Shown here: in pieces, positions 1 to 5,827 of the stretch
Position numbering within the stretch: position 1 is the stretch's first letter
Layout of the letters: each line of letters opens with the position of its first letter
Program-made: the position numbers and the translations under genes
The notes under the pieces: model-generated
Databases searched by the model: none
Told to the model about the DNA's origin: nothing
The model's input: only the letters and a program-made list of their open reading frames with translations
From: an uncultured Eubacteriales bacterium
GTDB taxonomy: Bacteria; Bacillota; Clostridia; Lachnospirales; Lachnospiraceae
Assembly: GCA_900549105.1 (NCBI GenBank)
Contig: URND01000151.1
Coordinates: forward strand, 1-6,164
DNA length: 6,164 bases
Direction of reading: 5' to 3'

Positions 1-86
1 CAAGTGTTCACAGTCAACTTTTCGGGATTGTTTTATTGTTTAATTGTCAATGTTCGTCTTTTTCATTGTTGCTCTCTTGCGACAGC
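1..86 (-). promoter_or_regulatory. Probable leader of a stable-RNA (rRNA) operon, continuing off the left edge
   Basis: Downstream of the strong leftward promoter at 93-121 there is no open reading frame. On the minus strand the transcript would contain, at 55-29, a stretch beginning GAACATTGACAATTAAACA. This resembles the TTGA-AA-T-AA-AA type motif common in Firmicutes rRNA leaders and spacers. That resemblance is from memory and not an alignment. Mature 16S sequence is not inside the window, so the identity is an inference. A tRNA or other stable-RNA operon is the main alternative. Confidence 0.45.
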
Positions 87-92
87 TTTGAT

Positions 93-157
93 AGAATACC
101 ACCATTTTACTCGCTTGTCAACACCTTATTTTAAAAATTTTGATTTTTTTTAAAATT
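93..157 (-). promoter_or_regulatory. Strong sigma-A promoter with AT-rich upstream element, reading left
   Basis: On the minus strand a perfect -35 hexamer TTGACA (121-116) is followed by a 17-base spacer and the -10 hexamer TATTCT (98-93). Just upstream, about 122-157 is almost entirely A/T with phased A and T runs, as in UP elements that bind the alpha subunit C-terminal domain. The start point would fall near 86-87. This layout fits growth-rate-controlled stable-RNA promoters. The AT-rich block begins a few bases after the stop codon of the ATPase gene. It also contains an all-A/T inverted repeat (128-137 with 147-156), too weak to be called a terminator. Confidence 0.7.
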
Positions 158-161
158 ACAT

Positions 162-1580
162 TTACATATACAAGTCTTCTAATGTAAATTTAATTACATC
201 CTTGTCATTCAGTTCTTCGAACCAGTCCGTATATCCACTCAAAGAAAAAAACAGATATTTTTTCAACCGATATTTGCCGGAAAGTATAGCTCCCCTCCGA
301 ACGAGAGTTTCATACACATTTTTATTCATTTTTTCATTTTTAAATTTACATTCCCCTATAAGCAGACTCTTATCAATACCGGAGATTGCAACTACATCAA
401 TATCTGCCGACTGTTGTATTCTCTTTCCATTTTCTGAAAGAAAGTTCTCTGTTCCCCACCAAGTTCCCGTTTCAGTAATAAAGCTATCAAATTTTCCACC
501 AACACCCTGTTCTAATGTAAAATATCTGCACATCTCCTCAAAAACACTTCCCATAAATGAATGAAGCTGTCCTTTTACAATTTTTTCATAATATATATCG
601 CCATGCCCCAACTCAATTACGCTACATGCCTTTGGAATAAACTCATACCAAAACTTGAACATATTATCTTTTAAAACATATTGGGTTTTCTTCTTATTTT
701 TTTCTTCTGTGATACATTTTTTCTTTTCTACCAACCCAACACTAATCAATTTCTCCAGCGAATATAGAACCGTAGAACCGCTCTCCATTACCTTCTGCGC
801 AATTCCATTTACTGTATTTTCACCAGCAGCAATCTGCTCTATTATATTGTTTACTAAAGTAATGTCAGAAAATTCCTGAGTCAAAAGATTTCTGGTTTCA
901 TCATATAAATATCCGTCGGGATGAAAAAATAGTTTTTTTATATTCTCATCAAGACTCTTCTCAGGATTGAGCAACGATAAATATTTTGCCACTCCGCCTG
1001 TGACACCATAGCAGATAGCCTTTTCTTCGTAAGAATAATCAGGTACAAATAATGCAGAATCTTTATAATTAAATGCTTCCAGTTTAATCTGCGAATTTCT
1101 TCTTCCAAACAAAGGGCTTTTCTCACTTAAAACTTCATTTTCCATAAAGCTTAAAGCAGAGCCACACAATATGAGCATAAGATTCTTATCCATCCATTTG
1201 TTGTCAATATATTTCTGAAGAATTGATAATAGAGCTTCATCCTTTTCTGCCCAGTAAGGGAATTCATCAATCACAAGTACAAGCTTCTCTTCCCCTAACC
1301 GATTACTTATAAAATCAAGCACATCTTCTATCTCAGGAAATGTCACATTCTCCAAATTCGGTTCCACCACAGATATTACCTGCTTTGCAAACAACTCTGT
1401 ATTTCGATTTTTACCAACTTTTGTTGCTGTATAAAAAATCGCATTTTTATTTTGAATAAACTTTGCAATCAATGTTGATTTACCAATTCGCCGCCTTCCA
1501 TAGATGACAGTCATACTAAAACCGCTCTCCGCATACAAATCTTCTAATGATTTCAGTTCTTTTTTTCTCCCTATAAACAC
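162..1580 (-). CDS. ATP-binding protein, archaeal-ATPase/DUF234 type with PD-(D/E)XK-like C-terminus
   Basis: A 472-residue protein starting at GTG (1580-1578), with AGAAGG seven bases upstream. Residues 1-230 form a P-loop ATPase of the AAA/STAND-related archaeal ATPase family. The Walker A is GRRRIGKST (28-36), the Walker B is LVLVIDEF (100-107), and a sensor-like LILCGSALSFM lies at 136-146. Residues about 240-300 look like a winged helix. Residues about 300-355 match the start of DUF234 (YVLKDNMFKFWYEFIP). The C-terminus has a PD-(D/E)XK nuclease-like pattern: Glu348/349, Asp393 or Asp395, then GECKF with Glu410 and Lys412. The family is widespread and often multicopy, and its substrate and cellular role are unknown; nuclease activity is not shown. 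The gene is noticeably more AT-rich than the operon to its right and has its own promoter, suggesting an accessory gene. It is full length. Confidence 0.9.
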   Translation of the reverse strand: MFIGRKKELKSLEDLYAESGFSMTVIYGRRRIGKSTLIAKFIQNKNAIFYTATKVGKNRNTELFAKQVISVVEPNLENVTFPEIEDVLDFISNRLGEEKLVLVIDEFPYWAEKDEALLSILQKYIDNKWMDKNLMLILCGSALSFMENEVLSEKSPLFGRRNSQIKLEAFNYKDSALFVPDYSYEEKAICYGVTGGVAKYLSLLNPEKSLDENIKKLFFHPDGYLYDETRNLLTQEFSDITLVNNIIEQIAAGENTVNGIAQKVMESGSTVLYSLEKLISVGLVEKKKCITEEKNKKKTQYVLKDNMFKFWYEFIPKACSVIELGHGDIYYEKIVKGQLHSFMGSVFEEMCRYFTLEQGVGGKFDSFITETGTWWGTENFLSENGKRIQQSADIDVVAISGIDKSLLIGECKFKNEKMNKNVYETLVRRGAILSGKYRLKKYLFFSLSGYTDWFEELNDKDVIKFTLEDLYM

Positions 1581-1607
1581 CTTTTCGCCTTCTTTTATTC
1601 AAATTGA

Positions 1608-1634
1608 TTTTATTAAAATTATTTTTATTAAAAT
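1608..1634. repeat. Short AT-rich direct repeat in the 5' leader of the ATPase gene
   Basis: TTTTATTAAAAT occurs perfectly at 1608-1619 and again at 1623-1634, a 15-base period. Each copy is close to self-complementary. It lies between the ATPase promoter and its ribosome binding site, so it would be in the 5' untranslated region. It could be a repressor site or simply low-complexity AT sequence. Confidence 0.5.
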
Positions 1635-1646
1635 CTAACTAAGTAA

Positions 1647-1675
1647 ATAATATCATGATTCACATTAATAATCAA
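1647..1675 (-). promoter_or_regulatory. Candidate sigma-A promoter of the ATPase gene
   Basis: On the minus strand -35 TTGATT (1675-1670) and -10 TATTAT (1652-1647) are separated by exactly 17 bases. The predicted start near 1640 leaves a leader of about 60 bases before the GTG codon. The promoter sits just after the operon terminator at 1684-1728, so the ATPase gene appears to be its own transcription unit. Confidence 0.55.
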
Positions 1676-1683
1676 GCAAATAA

Positions 1684-1728
1684 AATAGGACTCCCTTTCA
1701 AATTTTTGTTCCGCACGGGAGTCCTATT
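1684..1728 (-). terminator. Rho-independent terminator of the LysM-DUF5711-cvpA operon
   Basis: A perfect 12-base inverted repeat (AATAGGACTCCC at 1684-1695 with GGGAGTCCTATT at 1717-1728) encloses a 21-base loop. Read on the minus strand, the stem is followed by a T-rich run (TTTTATTTG) and begins 27 bases after the cvpA stop codon. There is no comparable T run on the plus side, so it acts leftward. Confidence 0.88.
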
Positions 1729-1755
1729 GATTTCAGCATCTTTATCAACGTCTTA

Positions 1756-2460
1756 TTAAAAAAGCATTTTCCCCATATTTGTCAGAGCAGACAACAAGTA
1801 ATTATGGTTATAGATAAAGCTCAGCAAGGGATTTTCGTTAATCTGGGCGCTTATCATTTGTCCCGGGCCTGTCCATGCAAACACTGTAATTACAATACAG
1901 AGTATCCACAAAATGATCAAACCATGCACAGCCCCACATAGAATACCTCCAAGCACATTCATCCCATGCAGCACCGGAAGTTTGGCGATTAAATCCAATC
2001 CCGCCTCTATCATCTTTAATATAATAAACGCCAAAAGGAACACTATCAAAAATGAAACCGAGTTCAGCACAAGGCATGCCATATAGGAAGCCACATACTG
2101 GTTAAATTGCTGCACGCCCAAAGCTTCATAAATCTGATTATTATTATTTTCAACCAGCGCATCTTTTAATGACTGAGGCAGCGGATAATTATTAATTGTC
2201 TCGATTTGCTGTGAAACCTTTTCAGCCTGCGCTTCACTATGGGCATCCAGTTTCACCTGAATCTGATTTGCAACCCCCGTATAAATCGGCGTATGCTGGA
2301 GTATTTTTCCAAGATAAGGCCCGGCCTGAACAGCTATAAAAAGCGCTATAGCCACCGAAAATGCTGCAAAAAATGTTTTGATAAGGCCGCGAATCCCCCC
2401 GACAATAACCGCCATCAGAAATATGACCGCCGCCACAATAAGAACATAATTTATACTCAT
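1756..2460 (-). CDS. CvpA family integral membrane protein
   Basis: About 234 residues from the ATG at 2460. A TTG nine bases upstream (2469) is possible, but ATG is preferred because the purine-rich AAAGGCGG (2479-2472) ends 11 bases before it and only 2 before the TTG. Four hydrophobic segments are visible: residues about 3-22, 27-48, 124-150 and 172-196. A polar, Gln/Asn-rich loop of about 70 residues lies between the second and third. The glycine/alanine-rich third and fourth helices and the overall length are typical of the CvpA family. CvpA was first linked to colicin V production in E. coli and is more broadly connected with envelope functions; its exact role is unsettled. It is the last gene of the operon, 19 bases after the DUF5711 stop codon, with a strong terminator behind it. 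Confidence 0.88.
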   Translation of the reverse strand: MSINYVLIVAAVIFLMAVIVGGIRGLIKTFFAAFSVAIALFIAVQAGPYLGKILQHTPIYTGVANQIQVKLDAHSEAQAEKVSQQIETINNYPLPQSLKDALVENNNNQIYEALGVQQFNQYVASYMACLVLNSVSFLIVFLLAFIILKMIEAGLDLIAKLPVLHGMNVLGGILCGAVHGLIILWILCIVITVFAWTGPGQMISAQINENPLLSFIYNHNYLLSALTNMGKMLF

Positions 2461-2479
2461 AAATTCCAATACCGCCTTT

Positions 2480-3775
2480 CTATTTCAGTCGAATTGTCTG
2501 CACGCTTTGAATATCAATCAAAATATACTCTCCCGAATCTATTCCCGGAAGGACGCTTTCGATATTATGCTCAAAGACATATTGGAATTTTTTGTGTCCC
2601 CGATATGTGTATATTTCACATTCCTGGTCATTATAAAAAATAATATCGCTGTTTGAGGCAGAGACCGACTTATAATCAAAGTCAAAAGTAAATGAAGCTG
2701 CTTTGCCGCCTGAAAAGCGGTAAACCTTCACTGCATATTTATCTACGGTCTTTCCTTCTTTAGCCTCTTCCGTATTCTTTGTGATAATACCTATATTTTT
2801 ATCTGTAACAAAAATACTTTTAGCTTCTGTTTCAAATGTATAATTGAACTTTTCTGACACCGTGTCTTTAAACTGATAGGTATGGAATCCTTTGGCGCCA
2901 CAGGCCAGCACTGTGTGGTCGTCCACAAACTCCAATCTCGGGAAAAGTTCCTCATACTCAAAACTTCCCGCCGGTTCACCGCTTGTCTCCACATTCGCAA
3001 AATTATAGAAAACCAGCCGCGAACTGATTTTTCCGCCGCCAAAAACAGCGTAGCTCACCACCAGGCGGGCGCCATCTTCGGACAATGCCAATGTCAGCGG
3101 ATAACCTGTCGTGCTGATGGATGCTTTCACTCCGGCCAGAATCTCGCCCTGTTTATTATAAAGATTAATCTGATTTGCATCATTATCCGAAAGAATAACT
3201 GCAATCACGCCCTGGCGGCTTACCCGAATATCCTGCACCGGTTTTTCCAGGGCAATACGCCCTTCCAGGCCGGTTCCATTAAATATGTATACGCTATTGG
3301 CTCCCACATCGCCAATAGCCATGTAATCGCCGCAGGTACTCATTTTCGGCGCCGTCATGCCAAACACCTGGTTCCATATAACTTCGCCGCTGTTGTTTGT
3401 AAAAGAAATACCGTCCTTGCTGTAACAAACAACACCGTCTTCCCGAAAATAGTAATTTGCAGACGTATCAGTCTTTCGCTCCATAGAGTCCACTACTTCG
3501 TAATTATGATACGTCCGCAAGAAAAACCAGAACACGCAGCCCAATAATATAACCGCTGCGGCCGCGCTGACAGCAGCCGTTTTTTTATTCTCCTTAATCC
3601 AACTCCATCCCCGCCCAAGATGATACTTTATCCCCTTTCGGGCGCCCGGCATGTCAGATGCTTCCCGTGGACCCGCTTCGTCAAGCTCAGATTCATCAAA
3701 CCCGGTTTCATCATTTTTTGTGCGATGAAATATATTTTCCCATATTTTTTTCCAATAAGTACGTATTTTTTCCAT
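2480..3775 (-). CDS. DUF5711 family single-pass membrane protein with probable beta-propeller ectodomain
   Basis: About 431 residues from the ATG at 3775. Residues 1-65 are charged and probably cytoplasmic, followed by one membrane helix (about 66-86, AAVSAAAAVILLGCVFWFFL). The remaining 345 residues are rich in alternating short strands such as DGVVCYSKDGISF, GDYMAIGDVGANSVYIF and SEDGARLVVSYAV, as in PQQ/WD-like propeller blades. Positive residues before the helix predict that the C-terminal part is outside. I assign it to DUF5711 by resemblance; no function is established. The start is uncertain: a perfect GGAGG (3798-3794) lies 18 bases upstream of the ATG, too far for usual use, and abuts an in-frame TTG (3793). 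The frame is open back to a TTG at 3826, which has no ribosome binding site. It lies between the LysM protein gene and cvpA in one operon. Confidence 0.82.
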   Translation of the reverse strand: MEKIRTYWKKIWENIFHRTKNDETGFDESELDEAGPREASDMPGARKGIKYHLGRGWSWIKENKKTAAVSAAAAVILLGCVFWFFLRTYHNYEVVDSMERKTDTSANYYFREDGVVCYSKDGISFTNNSGEVIWNQVFGMTAPKMSTCGDYMAIGDVGANSVYIFNGTGLEGRIALEKPVQDIRVSRQGVIAVILSDNDANQINLYNKQGEILAGVKASISTTGYPLTLALSEDGARLVVSYAVFGGGKISSRLVFYNFANVETSGEPAGSFEYEELFPRLEFVDDHTVLACGAKGFHTYQFKDTVSEKFNYTFETEAKSIFVTDKNIGIITKNTEEAKEGKTVDKYAVKVYRFSGGKAASFTFDFDYKSVSASNSDIIFYNDQECEIYTYRGHKKFQYVFEHNIESVLPGIDSGEYILIDIQSVQTIRLK

Positions 3776-3824
3776 TCTAAATTTATTTTTCAACCTCCGT
3801 AAGAGACAGTATAACGCATTTTTC

Positions 3825-3844
3825 AAAAAATAGCACTATTTTTT
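3825..3844 (-). other. AT-rich hairpin between the LysM and DUF5711 genes
   Basis: AAAAAATAG (3825-3833) and CTATTTTTT (3836-3844) are perfect complements, nine pairs, overlapping the LysM gene stop codon (3846-3844). On the minus strand the right arm is a T run, so it could cause partial termination or pausing or protect the upstream message. With one G-C pair it is a weak element and may have no function. Confidence 0.4.
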
Positions 3845-4983
3845 TACGGCAGTTCCAGAACCATCCCCTCATAAATGACATCCGGGTCCTCAATATCATT
3901 AATCTCGCAAATGGTATCTACGTAGTCCCGGTCATTATAAAGACTCAGGGAAATATTTGCCAAAGTGTCGCCTTTTCGGACTGTATACCTCATTGAGGTC
4001 GTTACATTTGTCGTTTTTGCCGACTCGGAAGTCGTCTCATCTTCGCTCATATTTTCCTCCAGAACAGACTCCGAAGCCGTTTCCAAAACATTCGCCTGAC
4101 TTTCCAAAGCATCTGTCCGGCTTTCATCTGTCCCTGACGCTTTATTATTCGCAGTCACAGCGCCTTCAACAACTTTAATTTTCACCGTTTCATCCGTCAC
4201 ATTGCCGCTGACCGGTTTTGTCCGCCCCGGCATATAAAACCGATTCACTAATGTCATGCCCAAAATCACAACTGCGGCAGCCGCAGCCACTGTTCCTGCC
4301 ACAGCTCTGCCCCGATGCTTATTGCCCGCCGGCTTTGGCTTTTCCGTCCGCCGCCGCAGATTCGTTGTTTTTTTCAGGTTTGCAGCTTCGAGAAGTTCCT
4401 CGCTGCCATGACCTTTTCTGTTCTCCACCATGTAATTCTGCATGTCTTCATTGCGCTCATAATAAATATAATACCCCTGCTGGCGCACCAGCCTTCCGCC
4501 CTCATAAAGGAAAAAGGCGTCTTCCCTATCCAAAGGGTCCATCAGAAACAGCGTCTTTTCTCTTCCCGGGAACTGGTCCACATGGATTTTTGTTATTTTC
4601 TCATTAACGCCCAGAGATTTGCCCGGCCGTGTCAAAAACCATCCCACGATTTCACAATCATGAAAATATTTCCTCATTGTTCCGTATATATCTTCCCATA
4701 AATCTGTACAAAAAGATACCTGGTCTTCCTCAACCTTTGCCGATGGGATTCCGATAGCCCCATGAATAAATGTCAGACGCACATCATCCTGTTTTGTGTG
4801 GAAGCCTAAAAGCACCGCCGCACTCTGGCGGTTTGGATATTCCGATGCCAACTGATTCATATAGGTTACCACATAATCTTCCACATAAATTTTCTTTTTC
4901 TCTTCTGGTAAACCAATCTGCCGGATATTCTTCGGTAACTTAAGCTTTTCCTGACTGTTTAACTGACTCATCACTTCAACCAT
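3844..4983 (-). CDS. Membrane-anchored LysM protein with degenerate MPN/JAMM-like cytoplasmic domain
   Basis: About 379 residues from the ATG at 4983, chosen because GGGAAGG lies seven bases upstream. An ATG at 5031 is in frame but has no good binding site and adds 16 unlikely residues. In order: a cytoplasmic domain (about 33-186); a basic stretch (RRRTEKPKPAGNKHRGR, 210-226); one membrane helix (about 227-246); a Ser/Thr/Glu-rich linker (about 250-330); and a C-terminal LysM domain (332-378, YTVRKGDTLANISLSLY) expected to bind peptidoglycan. The N-terminal domain resembles JAMM/MPN proteins: QSAAVLLG (53-60) for the usual E--GLLLG, VGWFLTRPG (113-121) for VGWFHTHPG, and LFLMDP (145-150) for the conserved VVDP strand. 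All expected catalytic residues are changed, so it is probably a non-enzymatic binding module. First gene of the operon. The LysM call is firm; the MPN call rests on my reading of motifs. Confidence 0.88.
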   Translation of the reverse strand: MVEVMSQLNSQEKLKLPKNIRQIGLPEEKKKIYVEDYVVTYMNQLASEYPNRQSAAVLLGFHTKQDDVRLTFIHGAIGIPSAKVEEDQVSFCTDLWEDIYGTMRKYFHDCEIVGWFLTRPGKSLGVNEKITKIHVDQFPGREKTLFLMDPLDREDAFFLYEGGRLVRQQGYYIYYERNEDMQNYMVENRKGHGSEELLEAANLKKTTNLRRRTEKPKPAGNKHRGRAVAGTVAAAAAVVILGMTLVNRFYMPGRTKPVSGNVTDETVKIKVVEGAVTANNKASGTDESRTDALESQANVLETASESVLEENMSEDETTSESAKTTNVTTSMRYTVRKGDTLANISLSLYNDRDYVDTICEINDIEDPDVIYEGMVLELP

Positions 4984-5070
4984 TACCTCACCTTCCCTGA
5001 ATCGCTCTTCGGAACATAGACAGAGTATCATATTCCGGGTAATTTATCTGGCGAAAGCTGTCATGTTGAA

Positions 5071-5100
5071 TTTATAAGTTCTCTTTCTGTTTCGAGCTAA
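5071..5100 (-). promoter_or_regulatory. Weak candidate promoter for the LysM-DUF5711-cvpA operon
   Basis: On the minus strand TATAAA (5076-5071) could be a -10 element, with a poor -35 TTAGCT (5100-5095) 18 bases upstream. A second possible -10, TATGAT, lies at 5033-5028. The operon must have a promoter in 4984-5120, because a leftward terminator stands just upstream, but the sequence does not single out one site. Confidence 0.25.
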
Positions 5101-5120
5101 ATCGATGAGATTCTCTCCCG

Positions 5121-5157
5121 ATAAAAAAATATCCGTCTGTATTTTACATACAAACGG
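5121..5157 (-). terminator. Rho-independent terminator reading left, between yyaC and the LysM operon
   Basis: CCGTCTGTAT (5133-5142) and ATACAAACGG (5148-5157) pair at nine of ten positions (the tenth is a G-T type mismatch) around a five-base loop. On the minus strand the hairpin is followed within two or three bases by a run of seven T (5129-5123). No gene on the minus strand ends nearby; the nearest upstream one is recR, which stops at 5705. It therefore most likely ends the recR transcript and insulates the LysM operon from it. Confidence 0.72.
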
Positions 5158-5174
5158 AATAAAATGGCATATAC
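5145..5174 (+). promoter_or_regulatory. Candidate forespore (sigma-G/sigma-F type) promoter of yyaC
   Basis: TACATA (5145-5150) resembles the sigma-G -35 pattern TGMATA with one difference. After 17 bases CATATAC (5168-5174) resembles the -10 pattern CATNNTA only in its first part. The spacing and position (about 30 bases before the start codon) and the sporulation role of yyaC favour it. No good sigma-A promoter is seen here. The site overlaps the right arm of the leftward terminator. Confidence 0.35.
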
Positions 5175-5205
5175 TTGTACAGACTCAGAGAAAAAAGGAG
5201 TTTTC

Positions 5206-5827
5206 ATGATGTATTGGATTCACCCGGATTATCCGGATGCTTCTCAGTCTTTTTCATATTGCCTGTCCTCTATGCTCAGGCGTTACAACAGAAAAAAACG
5301 GCCCCTTATATTTGTCTGCATCGGCACCCCATCGATTCTCGGCGACTGCCTGGGACCGGTTATCGGCTCGATCTGAGGCATTTCCGGCCGATATAAAATA
5401 TCCGGCGGAAATTTACGGCACGCTGGATGCTCCCGTCCACGCTTTGAATTTTCAAAATACATGCAGAGAAATTAAAAAACGGCATCAAGAGCCATTTATC
5501 ATAGCCATTGATGCCGCTCTGGGCAATGCCTCCCAGTCCGGTTTTATTCTTTTAAAAAAAGGGCCTCTGTGTCCCGGAAAAGGTGTCGGCAAAAAACTGC
5601 CCCCCATCGGTCATTTGCAGATTGCCGGTGTTTTTCAGGATATTTTTGCTCCGGCTGCCGGACTTGAAATGGCCCGGTTCAGCCGATGTATCAGCCAGGG
5701 AATCCTAAAGCTCCACCCGGCCCTCCAATGCCCGCAGCAAAGTAACCTCATCAATGTACTCAAGGTCCCCGCCGACGGGAACACCGCTGGCAATCCGGCT
5801 CACCTTAATCCCGGTAGGCTTGATTAA
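5206..5827 (+). pseudogene. yyaC: Spore protease YyaC (DUF1256, GPR-like), reading frame broken near 5374
   Basis: Translation begins at ATG 5206 or 5209, behind AAAGGAG (5194-5200). The first part reads to a TGA at 5374-5376 and contains IFVCIGTPSILGDCLGPVIG. The rest of the family continues in the next frame from about 5390: IYGTLDAPVHALN, IAIDAALGNASQSG, PGKGVGKKLPPIGH. YyaC proteins are related to the germination protease GPR, an aspartic peptidase. The Asp of GDCLGP (5344-5346) and of IDAALG (5510-5512) correspond to the two GPR catalytic Asp and are both kept. A net +1 shift is needed: one extra base, a +1 ribosomal shift at the TGA, or two missing bases (ATC-CTG near 5373 and CCG-GAT near 5390), the last giving a smooth GSILRHFRPDIKYP junction. 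Recognisable homology ends about 5710. The frame runs on to a stop at 5827, overlapping recR tail to tail. A sequencing error cannot be excluded. Confidence 0.78.

Noticed and set aside
23..50. Second promoter at the TTGACA on the minus strand at 50-45
   Set aside because: No acceptable -10 element follows at 16-18 bases; the bases there are GC-containing (TCCCGA). It fits the leader motif better.
128..156. Inverted repeat after the ATPase stop codon as a terminator
   Set aside because: The stem is made only of A and T and has no stable core; the same bases are better explained as the AT-rich element of the leftward promoter.
2882..3547. Long plus-strand open frame opposite the DUF5711 gene
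   Set aside because: No ribosome binding site or family motifs; it is a shadow of the real minus-strand gene.
4984..5031. ATG at 5031 as the start of the LysM protein
   Set aside because: No ribosome binding site, and the added residues are unlike the rest; ATG 4983 has GGGAAGG at good spacing.
5095..5117. Small palindromes (ATCGAT, GAGA/TCTC) in the intergenic region
   Set aside because: Arms of four to six bases are expected by chance and no second copy is seen.
5164..5205. Upstream ATG extension of yyaC starting at 5164
   Set aside because: It lies before the ribosome binding site at 5194-5200 and would be translated without one; it also overlaps the candidate promoter -10 region.
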